Translations under genes and position numbers: made by a program
Part shown: positions 1-4,878 of the stretch, piece by piece
Position numbering within the stretch: the first letter of the stretch is position 1
How the letters are laid out: each line of letters opens with the position of its first letter
The notes under the pieces: model-generated
The model's input: the letters and a program-made list of their open reading frames with translations, nothing else
What the model was told of the DNA's origin: nothing
The model's database searches: none
DNA from: CAYJOG01 sp964371695 [NCBI: uncultured bacterium]
GTDB taxonomy: Bacteria; CAYJOG01
DNA length: 5,084 nt
Reading direction: 5' to 3'
NCBI GenBank assembly: GCA_964371695.1
Contig: CAYJOG010000242.1
Location: 1 to 5,084, forward strand

Positions 1-54
1 AAAAGAGCGCGTGATTTTGTTTGCCCGACTCCCCTGTGTTTTTTGCCGTTCCGG

Positions 55-78
55 GCGAGGGCAAGGCCCCCGCTACTC
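55..78 (-). repeat. GAGTAG-head hairpin repeat, copy A (REP-like)
   Basis: Read on the minus strand, a GAGTAG head is followed by arm GCGGGGG (sharing the last G of the head), loop CCTTG and arm CCCTCGC, giving a 7-bp stem with one G-T wobble. The head and stem length match the other GAGTAR elements of this window, but the apical GTCC is replaced by CTTG. It lies downstream of the pterin dehydratase gene in tandem with copy B. Confidence 0.5.
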
Positions 79-90
79 AGGCAAACCTAA

Positions 91-114
91 CAGCAATGGA
101 CGTCACCGCTACTC
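91..114 (-). repeat. GAGTAG-head hairpin repeat, copy B (degenerate)
   Basis: On the minus strand GAGTAG is followed by CGGTGAC, then GTCC, then ATTGCTG. The arms CGGTGA and TTGCTG pair only with several G-T wobbles, so this looks like a decayed copy. The head and the GTCC 7 bases later are exact. It points the same way as copy A, 12 bp away. Confidence 0.45.
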
Positions 115-138
115 ACTTTGGCGTAATACCTGTGGCGC

Positions 139-435
139 TCAGCCCAGAAACTGCTCGATAGCCGCCGCCAGTTGGGTGTCGCGGATGGTGATGGCCCCCC
201 CGGCGTCGTGGGTGCTCAGGCTCAGGCGCACCTTGCGGAAACGGATGTCCATGTCGGGGTGGTGGTTCTGTTTTTCGGCCAGCGCGCCCACCGCGCCCAC
301 AAACAACAGCGCCGCCGGAAACGAGCCGAACACAAAGGTTTTGGTGAGCTGGTTGTTTTCTTCGCGCCAGCCGGGCAGTTTTTTGAACGCCACGGCCAGT
401 TCGTCGGGCGAAAGCGGCGCCGGGGCGTCACTCAT
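139..435 (-). CDS. phhB: pterin-4a-carbinolamine dehydratase (PCD/DCoH family)
   Basis: This 98-residue cytoplasmic protein should dehydrate 4a-hydroxytetrahydrobiopterin to quinonoid dihydropterin, recycling the cofactor of aromatic amino acid hydroxylases. The length fits a single-domain PCD. The signature is present: N57-H58-H59-P60, then T75-H76-D77-A78-G79-G80, giving the three histidines expected in the active site, with an Asp at 86. An early PGW motif (21-23) is also typical. The spacing from H76 to the Asp is one residue longer than in the mammalian enzyme as I recall it. The ATG overlaps the stop of the upstream isomerase gene as ATGA (432-435) and has only a weak AGG upstream, so translation is probably coupled. 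No phenylalanine hydroxylase gene is in the window, so its pterin partner is unknown. The family call is firm; the physiological role is inferred. Confidence 0.93.
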   Translation of the reverse strand: MSDAPAPLSPDELAVAFKKLPGWREENNQLTKTFVFGSFPAALLFVGAVGALAEKQNHHPDMDIRFRKVRLSLSTHDAGGAITIRDTQLAAAIEQFLG

Positions 436-1559
436 GGCTGACCTGCCGGGGCCTGACCCGAACCCGACACCACTGGCGGCTGCATCACCGGCGGATCGGC
501 GTTGATGGGGGCGAAGATGTTGCCGTCGGGGAAAAGATCCCTGTGGCGGGGGGCGATGTCGGGTTTGTAGGTTTTCGCCAGCAGGGCGTTGAGTTCGTCT
601 TTGGCCTTTTGAAAACTGCCCTGTTTCTGGCGCTGCATCAGCATGGGTTTGGCCTCTTCAAACGTGGCCGCGCCCTTGGGTTTTTTGTCAATCAGCTTGA
701 TGAGATGCACACCAAACGGGCTTTGCACGGGCTGGCTCAGCTCCCCCTTGGCCAGCGAAAACGCGGCTTCTTCAAAGGGCGGCACCATCTGGCCCCGTGG
801 GAAGTACCCCAGGTCACCCCCATTGGCGGCAGAGCCGGGATCCTGCGATTTGGTGCGGGCGGCTTCTTCAAAACTGATCTGTTTTTTGAGGATGCTGGTG
901 CGCAGCGCCGTGCCCAGGGCCAGACACTGGGTTTTGCCCTCGCAGCGCAGCAGGATGTGCGCGGCACGCACCCGTTCGGGATAAATGAATTCCTGGGGGT
1001 GTTCGGCGTGATAGGCCCGCATCTCGGCCTCGGTCTGTGTTTTCTGGAATTTCGCGCTCACCTTGGCGAACAGGCGGTTGGCCAGCAGTGTTCTTTCCCG
1101 CGAGCGCCGCAGATCCTTGAGGGTTTTGCCGCGCACCCGCAGGGCTTCTGCCAGTTGCTGGGGGCCGCCCACCTGGGTGGTGATGGTGTTGATTTCCTGG
1201 TCCAGGTCCGCCTGGGTCACCTTGACGCCCTGGCGGCGGGCCTCCAGCACCAGCATGTGGCCGATGGCGATGTCGCGCATCACCTGCTGGGCCATCATTT
1301 TGTGGCCGGGGGTGCCCGGCGCATAGGGTGTGCCGCCGGGGTGACGGCGCAGAAACTCCTCGTTGAACTCCTGCTCGGTGATCTGTTCGTTGCCCACCAC
1401 CATGGCCACGCCCTTGGCGGGCAGGGGGCGGTTGAGCACCGCTCCTTTTTTGGCGGCGGGGGCGGGCGTTTTGCCTTTTTGGCAACCGGCGAACGACAGG
1501 CCCAGCACCAGCGCGGCGGGCGCAGCCCAGCACCAGAATGAAAAAGTGCGGATGTTCAC
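432..1559 (-). CDS. lipoprotein parvulin-type peptidyl-prolyl cis-trans isomerase (SurA/PrsA-like)
   Basis: This 375-residue protein is probably an envelope-anchored folding chaperone that isomerises proline peptide bonds in exported proteins. An N-terminal hydrophobic segment (about 7-25) ends in FAGC, a plausible lipobox with Cys26 as the lipidated residue. A Pro/Ala/Lys-rich tether follows. A SurA-N-like helical region spans about 51-190 (IT-x-x-EF-N-x-EF near 60-69). The parvulin domain spans about 195-294, with AAHILLR (199-205), GGDLGYF (238-244), FEEAAFSL (262-269) and FGVHLIKL (282-289), all family hallmarks. The C-terminus is Pro/Gly-rich and low complexity. The start is GTG, chosen because it gives the complete signal peptide, has GAGG 4 bases upstream, and overlaps the previous stop as GTGA. 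Its own stop overlaps the next ATG. Only one parvulin domain is present, unlike E. coli SurA with two. I give no gene symbol because PrsA, SurA and PpiC relatives cannot be separated here. Confidence 0.9.
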   Translation of the reverse strand: MNIRTFSFWCWAAPAALVLGLSFAGCQKGKTPAPAAKKGAVLNRPLPAKGVAMVVGNEQITEQEFNEEFLRRHPGGTPYAPGTPGHKMMAQQVMRDIAIGHMLVLEARRQGVKVTQADLDQEINTITTQVGGPQQLAEALRVRGKTLKDLRRSRERTLLANRLFAKVSAKFQKTQTEAEMRAYHAEHPQEFIYPERVRAAHILLRCEGKTQCLALGTALRTSILKKQISFEEAARTKSQDPGSAANGGDLGYFPRGQMVPPFEEAAFSLAKGELSQPVQSPFGVHLIKLIDKKPKGAATFEEAKPMLMQRQKQGSFQKAKDELNALLAKTYKPDIAPRHRDLFPDGNIFAPINADPPVMQPPVVSGSGQAPAGQP

Positions 1560-2089
1560 GCCACCTCTTTACCCATGCTTTTGAGCAGGGTGGCGACTTC
1601 CTGCATCACGGTGTCGGCACCCACGCCTTCTGCCGTGTGCAACACTTTAACGGCGATGTTTTTGGCCTCACTGAAGGGTTCCGGTGCGCTGAGCAGCACC
1701 TGTGTGAAGGCCCCTGCGGAAACAGGAGGCGGGGCGCTCGACTGACGCAGGCTGAGGATCACACCCGCCTCACGCCGGGACAGGAAATCCGCCATGCCCG
1801 TCAGATCGGCGGCGTCTTCGGCGGCATCTATATATAAGGCCACGTCGGGGGAAAGTTCCGGGAATACCCGTTTTTGCAGGCGGCTGTAAAGGGCGAAACG
1901 GTCTTTTGGGTCCAGCACGCCGGTGTGCACCAGCGAATCGAGCGTGGTGATGATCTGCCGCCCGCCGATATCCAGCTGGTCGCGGTCGCGACCCAGCAGC
2001 ACCACCTGGGCCCCTGCGCTGGCAAACACCAGGGCGGCCTGCACGCTGGCGGGTCCGGTGAAGAAAACAGCAATGCTCTGGGCGCTCAT
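1556..2089 (-). CDS. stand-alone, degenerate 3-hydroxyacyl-CoA dehydrogenase NAD-binding-domain-like protein
   Basis: This 177-residue protein resembles the N-terminal Rossmann half of 3-hydroxyacyl-CoA dehydrogenases (PF02737 type): a first beta strand at 6-10, VFASAGAQVVLLGRD (21-35) as helix plus second strand, a helix at 43-57, and an ending LLKSMGKEVA where that domain normally ends. The C-terminal catalytic/dimerisation half is absent. Key positions look lost. By my hand alignment the GxGxxG loop reads F10-T-G12-P-A-S15, the acidic ribose-binding residue after strand 2 is G33, and the usual HFFNPP motif is replaced by LLSAPEP near 132-138. It may therefore not be an active dehydrogenase. 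The ATG lies 24 bp after mtnD and has no Shine-Dalgarno match, but a TGTTATACT sequence sits just upstream. The stop overlaps the next gene's GTG. Family membership rests on pattern recognition of a divergent sequence; a novel Rossmann-fold protein is the alternative. Confidence 0.6.
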   Translation of the reverse strand: MSAQSIAVFFTGPASVQAALVFASAGAQVVLLGRDRDQLDIGGRQIITTLDSLVHTGVLDPKDRFALYSRLQKRVFPELSPDVALYIDAAEDAADLTGMADFLSRREAGVILSLRQSSAPPPVSAGAFTQVLLSAPEPFSEAKNIAVKVLHTAEGVGADTVMQEVATLLKSMGKEVA

Positions 2090-2099
2090 CGGGAAGAGA

Positions 2100-2108
2100 A
2101 GTATAACA
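2100..2108 (-). promoter_or_regulatory. possible extended -10 promoter just before the Rossmann-protein gene
   Basis: The minus strand reads TGTTATACT, which fits an extended -10 element (TGn plus TATACT, 5 of 6 to TATAAT). There is no convincing -35. A start about 7 bases downstream would fall near 2093, leaving almost no leader before the ATG at 2089. This could explain why that ATG lacks a ribosome binding site. Such short AT-rich matches also arise by chance. Confidence 0.25.
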
Positions 2109-2113
2109 AATAT

Positions 2114-2644
2114 TCAACTATGGCTGCCGTCGTGGTAATGGGCCACCCAACCGGCGGGGTCCTGAAAAAACCGGATGGCCACAATGCGTTTCTGACCGGT
2201 GAGATTGAACCAGTGCCACACGCCCTTGGGCACGTTGATGAAATCCCCGGCATGCACCAGCAGGTCAAAAGGGGCCACGCCTTCTGGTGCGAAACCGAAC
2301 ACGCCTTCTCCCGCCGCCACAAACCGCACTTCGTCATCGGTGTGGTGATGTTCGCGAGCGTATTTGGCGCAGATGCCCGCCAGCCCCGGCACACCGGCGT
2401 GCAGGGCCACCACATCGCTGGCCACATAACCCTGGCCCCTGAGTTTTTCACGCATGGCGTCATAAGCGGTGAGCAAGCCGTTTTTGTCGGCGTCGTCCCA
2501 CACTTCCTTTTCCATCAAACCGGGTGCAATGCCCTGCACGGGCCAGCGCTCAAAATTCACGCCAAAAGCGGCGAGAAAAGCCGTGATTTCACCCTCGTCG
2601 CTGGTGGTGGTGTTCTGGTTGCCGTGAATGGTGAGTGTGGCCAT
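2114..2644 (-). CDS. mtnD: acireductone dioxygenase (cupin), methionine salvage
   Basis: This 176-residue cytoplasmic cupin oxidises the acireductone 1,2-dihydroxy-3-keto-5-methylthiopentene in the methylthioadenosine (methionine salvage) cycle. With Fe2+ the family makes the methionine precursor; with Ni2+ it makes an off-pathway product plus CO. The metal ligands of the family are visible: H99-x-H101-x3-E105 in EHHHTDDEVRF, and H144 in VWHWF. The second cupin motif AGDFINVPKGVWHWF (132-146) and the ending DPAGWVAHY (162-170) are also typical. I chose the ATG at 2644 because AAGGAA lies 6 bases upstream and the family usually begins close to MATLTI. An in-frame ATG at 2680 would add 12 residues but would then contain this ribosome binding site. 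No other methionine salvage gene is in the window. The C-terminal tail is histidine-rich (H169, H171, H175). It is the first gene of the proposed four-gene unit. Confidence 0.95.
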   Translation of the reverse strand: MATLTIHGNQNTTTSDEGEITAFLAAFGVNFERWPVQGIAPGLMEKEVWDDADKNGLLTAYDAMREKLRGQGYVASDVVALHAGVPGLAGICAKYAREHHHTDDEVRFVAAGEGVFGFAPEGVAPFDLLVHAGDFINVPKGVWHWFNLTGQKRIVAIRFFQDPAGWVAHYHDGSHS

Positions 2645-2650
2645 GGGAGT

Positions 2651-2656
2651 TTCCTT
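2651..2656 (-). promoter_or_regulatory. ribosome binding site that decides the mtnD start
   Basis: AAGGAA on the minus strand lies 6 bases before the ATG at 2644. It favours this start over the in-frame ATG 36 bases upstream. Confidence 0.7.
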
Positions 2657-2715
2657 GGGAATGATTTGGGTGGCCTTCAAAAATGTTGGTCAGGAAAAAA
2701 AGGGAAACATTGTCG

Positions 2716-2763
2716 CCTCTCCCCTTTATGGGGAGAGGGTGGCGCGGAGCGCCGGGTGAGGGG
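2716..2763 (+). repeat. left unit of an inverted two-hairpin intergenic repeat
   Basis: The unit holds a perfect 9-bp hairpin (CCTCTCCCC, loop TTTAT, GGGGAGAGG; 2716-2738), then a 5-bp hairpin GGCGC-GGA-GCGCC (2741-2753), then the tail GGGTGAGGGG (2754-2763). The same layout in reverse complement lies at 2813-2859. From memory, GGGTGAGGGG/GGGGAGAGGG modules recur as dispersed intergenic repeats in many GC-rich Gram-negative genomes; I cannot count genome copies here. Confidence 0.85.
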
Positions 2764-2812
2764 TTAAACAAAAAGCAAAAATAATGATTTGGTTTTTTGT
2801 TTTTTCGCTCTG
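2764..2812. other. AT-rich spacer between the two inverted repeat units
   Basis: These 49 bases are strongly A/T-rich in a GC-rich window. A-tracts (AAAAAGCAAAAA) fill the left half and T-tracts (TTTTTTGTTTTTT) the right, so the spacer is itself an imperfect inverted repeat. It could be bent or easily melted DNA at the tip of a cruciform. I see no convincing promoter here for mtnD. Confidence 0.6.
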
Positions 2813-2859
2813 CCCCTCACCCGGTCCTGCGGACCACCCTCCCCCCAGAGGGGGGAGGG
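2813..2859 (-). repeat. right unit of the inverted two-hairpin intergenic repeat
   Basis: The unit starts with CCCCTCACCC (2813-2822), an exact reverse complement of the left tail. Then come hairpin GGTCC-TGC-GGACC (2823-2835) and a perfect 10-bp hairpin CCCTCCCCCC-AGA-GGGGGGAGGG (2837-2859). Compared in the same orientation with the left unit, the small stem differs at two base pairs with both partners changed. The structure lies after the hpf stop and could slow or end transcription, but no T-run follows it directly on the minus strand. Confidence 0.85.
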
Positions 2860-2894
2860 AACAATGGGGGCGTTTTTAATAAACCAGCCCGGCC

Positions 2895-3452
2895 CTAGTT
2901 CGATTCCAGCAGCCCCAACTGGCCATCCTTGCGTTTGTAGATGACGTTGGTTTTGAGCGTGTCGGCGTTGGTGAACATGAAAAAATCGTGGCCGATCATT
3001 TCCAGTTGCAGCGCCGCGTCTTCCACCGCCATGGGTTTCAGAGCGAACTGCTTGGTGCGCACCACGCGGGGCACAGCGGGCAGGGCCGATTCACCCGCCA
3101 GCGCCCGCGCCTTGGGCTGGGCCACCATTTTGCTGCCTTTTTCCACGCGGCCCTTGCGCACACGGCGTTCCTTCAGGCGGCGGGCCTGGCGCTCCAGTTT
3201 GGTGGTGGCGATGTCAATGCTGGCGTACATGTTCACGGTGGTTTCTTCGGCCCTGAGCACGTTGTGGCCGCTGTGAATGGTGATTTCCGCCTTGTGGGTT
3301 TCTTCGGTGCCCTTGATGGCCTGCTTGATGAGCAGAACCTCCACGTGGTCCACTTTGCCAATGATCTTGGCCACCTTGGCCAGTTTTTCTTCCAGGTGGT
3401 CTTTCAGTCCGTCGCTCACGGACATGCCGCGGCCTTTCACCGTAATCTGCAT
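2895..3452 (-). CDS. hpf: long-form ribosome hibernation promoting factor (HPF/RaiA family)
   Basis: This 185-residue cytoplasmic protein should bind the 30S decoding region in stationary phase or stress and drive 100S ribosome dimer formation. The N-terminal S30AE domain (about 1-100) begins MQITVKGRGM and contains the helix SDGLKDHLEEKLAKV (13-27), strands such as KAEITIHSGH (54-63), and the family-typical NMYASIDIATTKLERQARR (74-92). A basic, low-complexity linker (about 93-128) follows. The C-terminal dimerisation domain (about 130-185) shows VRTKQFALKPM, EDAALQLEMIGHDFFMF and NVIYKRKDGQLGLLE, which identifies the long form that dimerises ribosomes without a separate RMF. The ATG has AAGGAG 6 bases upstream (3459-3464). 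A candidate promoter and a small leader hairpin lie upstream. It is isolated between two repeat-bearing spacers, so it is probably monocistronic. Confidence 0.95.
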   Translation of the reverse strand: MQITVKGRGMSVSDGLKDHLEEKLAKVAKIIGKVDHVEVLLIKQAIKGTEETHKAEITIHSGHNVLRAEETTVNMYASIDIATTKLERQARRLKERRVRKGRVEKGSKMVAQPKARALAGESALPAVPRVVRTKQFALKPMAVEDAALQLEMIGHDFFMFTNADTLKTNVIYKRKDGQLGLLESN

Positions 3453-3474
3453 GTGGGTCTCCTTTTTCTGTGGG

Positions 3475-3491
3475 CCGGCGGATTTCGCCGG
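3475..3491 (-). promoter_or_regulatory. hairpin at the 5' end of the hpf leader
   Basis: On the minus strand CCGGCG, loop AAATC, CGCCGG form a perfect 6-bp GC stem. It ends 10 bases before the AAGGAG of hpf. If the promoter at 3498-3525 is real, the hairpin would lie at or very near the 5' end of the transcript, where such stems commonly stabilise mRNA. The pairing is seen; the function is inferred. Confidence 0.45.
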
Positions 3492-3497
3492 GGACTT

Positions 3498-3525
3498 ATT
3501 TTAGGTGCATTTTCATACAGGCCAA
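3498..3525 (-). promoter_or_regulatory. candidate sigma70-type promoter of hpf
   Basis: The minus strand carries TTGGCC (4 of 6 to TTGACA, 3520-3525), a 16-bp spacer, and TAAAAT (5 of 6 to TATAAT, 3498-3503). Transcription would begin near 3491, giving a leader of about 38 bases with the ribosome binding site near its end. It is the best promoter-like sequence upstream of hpf. Confidence 0.45.
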
Positions 3526-3598
3526 AAAGGTCCGGTATTTTGCGCCTCGGCCTCCTGAAGTTTGCAGAGACGGCGTAGCGGTTCATTCGACTCAAAAT

Positions 3599-3622
3599 GA
3601 GTAACAGCGATGTCCCCATCGC
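3599..3622 (+). repeat. GAGTAA-head hairpin repeat, copy C
   Basis: Head GAGTAA is followed by CAGCGAT, then GTCC, then the second arm. The stem is GCGATG (3607-3612), loop TCCC, CATCGC (3617-3622), a perfect 6 bp. The head itself sits in a small inverted repeat, ACTCA-AAA-TGAGT (3590-3602). It faces copy D, 10 bp away, in inverted orientation. Confidence 0.65.
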
Positions 3623-3632
3623 CGTGGTGCAA

Positions 3633-3658
3633 GCGCGGTGCGGACACCGCGCCTACTC
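3633..3658 (-). repeat. GAGTAG-head hairpin repeat, copy D
   Basis: On the minus strand GAGTAG is followed directly by GCGCGGTG, loop TCCG, CACCGCGC, a perfect 8-bp stem. GTCC starts 7 bases after the head. It ends 14 bp past the guaB3 stop, so it may also act as a transcript-end hairpin, although no T-run follows. Confidence 0.75.
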
Positions 3659-3672
3659 CTGTGAGGCGGTTA

Positions 3673-4839
3673 TCAGCGGTACATCCCCACGCCCTGTGTG
3701 CTTTGCAGCAGCTTGCCCTCGTGTTTGAAGCTGGGGGCAATCACCATGTCCACCTTCTGGAACTCGCGGATGTTTTTGGCTCCCGTCAGGCCCAGGGCCT
3801 CGCGGATGGCCCCGGCGAAGTTCTCGGTGCCGTCGTCGGTGCGGGCAGGGCCCAGGATGAGCCGCTCCAGCGTGGTGCTGACACCGGCGTGGACCCGTGC
3901 GCCCCGGGGCAGGCTGGCGTGGGGCGTGGCCATGCCCCAGTGATAACCCCGGCCCGGGGCCTCGGCGCAGCGCGCAAAGGGGCTGCCGATCATCACGCCA
4001 TCGCCCCCGGCGGCCAGGGCCTTGCAGATGTCGCCACCCGTGCGCATGCCGCCGTCCACAATCACGGCCACGCGGCGTTTGTTTTTCTTCAGGAAGTATT
4101 CCCGCGCCTGGGCCCCGTCCCGCGCTGCGGTGATCTGCGGCACCCCCACGCCCACCACGCCCCGCGTGGTGCAGGCCGCGCCGGGGCCAATGCCCACCAA
4201 CAGCGCGTCCACGCCGGTGGCCATCAGTTCCAGCGCCACGCCATAACCCACCATGTTGCCCACCACCACGGGCATGTTCAGGCTTTTGCAGAGTTTTTTC
4301 AGATCCAGCGCGCTGCCGGTTTTGCTTTGGTGTTTCACGGCGGTCACGGTGCTCTGCACCACAAACACGTCGGCCCCGGCCTCTTGCGCCAGCGCGCCGA
4401 ACTCGGCGGCGTCGGCGGGTGTGGAGCTGACCGCCGCCGCCACACCGGCGGACTTGATTTCGCTCACGCGCTGGGCGATCAACTCGCGTTTGATCGGCTC
4501 GGCGTAAATCTTCTGCATCAGCGCCGTGGCTTCTTCTTTGGTGGCCTTGGCGATTTTTTCCAGCACCGGCGCGGGGTTTTTGTAGCGGGTCTGCACACCG
4601 TGCAGGTTCAGCACCGCCAAGCCGCCCATCTTGCCGTATTCCTGTGCGAGGTGAACGTTCACCGTGCCGTCCATGGCACTGGCCAGCACGGGCACACCCA
4701 GCTTGAGGCCACCGATGTTCAGGCTGATGTCCACGTCTTTCGGGTCGATGGTGCGCCCGCTGGGCACAATGGCCACGTCGTCAAAGCCATAGGCTGGGCG
4801 CAGGGTCTTGAAGGGGCGGGGCGGGGTGTCGTTGGGCAT
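3673..4839 (-). CDS. guaB3: GuaB3-family IMP dehydrogenase (no CBS/Bateman domain)
   Basis: This 388-residue TIM-barrel protein belongs to the short GuaB3 branch of the IMP dehydrogenase/GMP reductase family. The canonical reaction is IMP + NAD+ to XMP, the first committed step to GMP, in the cytoplasm. Seen: AYGFDDVAIVPSGRTIDP (16-33), PVLASAMDGTV (50-60), VVVGNMVGYGVALELM (191-206), the catalytic loop GIGPGAACTTR (216-226) with Cys223, the phosphate-binding VDGGMRTGGD (261-270), MIGSPFAR (283-290) and APGRGYHWGMATP (294-306). The CBS pair that classic GuaB inserts after the first barrel elements is missing; the short segment there (about 80-125) contains LHGVQTRYKNP and YAEPIK, which resemble cyanobacterial GuaB3 as I remember it. 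The ATG has AAGGAG 6 bases upstream (4846-4851). Family placement is strong. Full IMPDH activity follows from the intact catalytic cysteine but is not proven, and the genome may also encode a classic GuaB. Confidence 0.93.
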   Translation of the reverse strand: MPNDTPPRPFKTLRPAYGFDDVAIVPSGRTIDPKDVDISLNIGGLKLGVPVLASAMDGTVNVHLAQEYGKMGGLAVLNLHGVQTRYKNPAPVLEKIAKATKEEATALMQKIYAEPIKRELIAQRVSEIKSAGVAAAVSSTPADAAEFGALAQEAGADVFVVQSTVTAVKHQSKTGSALDLKKLCKSLNMPVVVGNMVGYGVALELMATGVDALLVGIGPGAACTTRGVVGVGVPQITAARDGAQAREYFLKKNKRRVAVIVDGGMRTGGDICKALAAGGDGVMIGSPFARCAEAPGRGYHWGMATPHASLPRGARVHAGVSTTLERLILGPARTDDGTENFAGAIREALGLTGAKNIREFQKVDMVIAPSFKHEGKLLQSTQGVGMYR

Positions 4840-4878
4840 TTGGGTCTCCTTGTAACAACCCAGGCCAGACGCTCAACC

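Noticed and set aside
55-114. CRISPR-like pair of repeats
   Set aside because: Only two copies with different stems and 12 bp between them; no constant repeat or regular spacer is present.
543-1541. Long open frame on the plus strand (332 codons) opposite the isomerase gene
   Set aside because: It is antisense to a gene with clear parvulin motifs. Its product is a Gly/His/Phe-rich composition typical of a GC-rich shadow frame, with no family motif.
2645-2680. Longer mtnD start at the ATG at 2680
   Set aside because: It would place the good AAGGAA ribosome site inside the coding region and add 12 residues not expected in the family.
2716-2738. Rho-independent terminator of hpf
   Set aside because: The hairpin is strong, but on the minus strand it is followed by CGACAATGTTTCCC; the T-run comes about 14 bases later. 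It fits the repeat unit better.
1874-2767. Plus-strand open frame (297 codons) across mtnD and the Rossmann-like gene
   Set aside because: It runs through two minus-strand genes and into the intergenic repeat. It has no domain I recognise.
2988-3578. Plus-strand open frame opposite hpf
   Set aside because: It is the complement of a well-conserved HPF gene, with biased His/Phe/Gly composition and no support of its own.
3437-3619. Minus-strand 60-codon frame reaching from the spacer into the hpf start
   Set aside because: It overlaps the hpf start out of frame, crosses the promoter and copy C of the repeat, and its basic composition looks like translated noncoding DNA.
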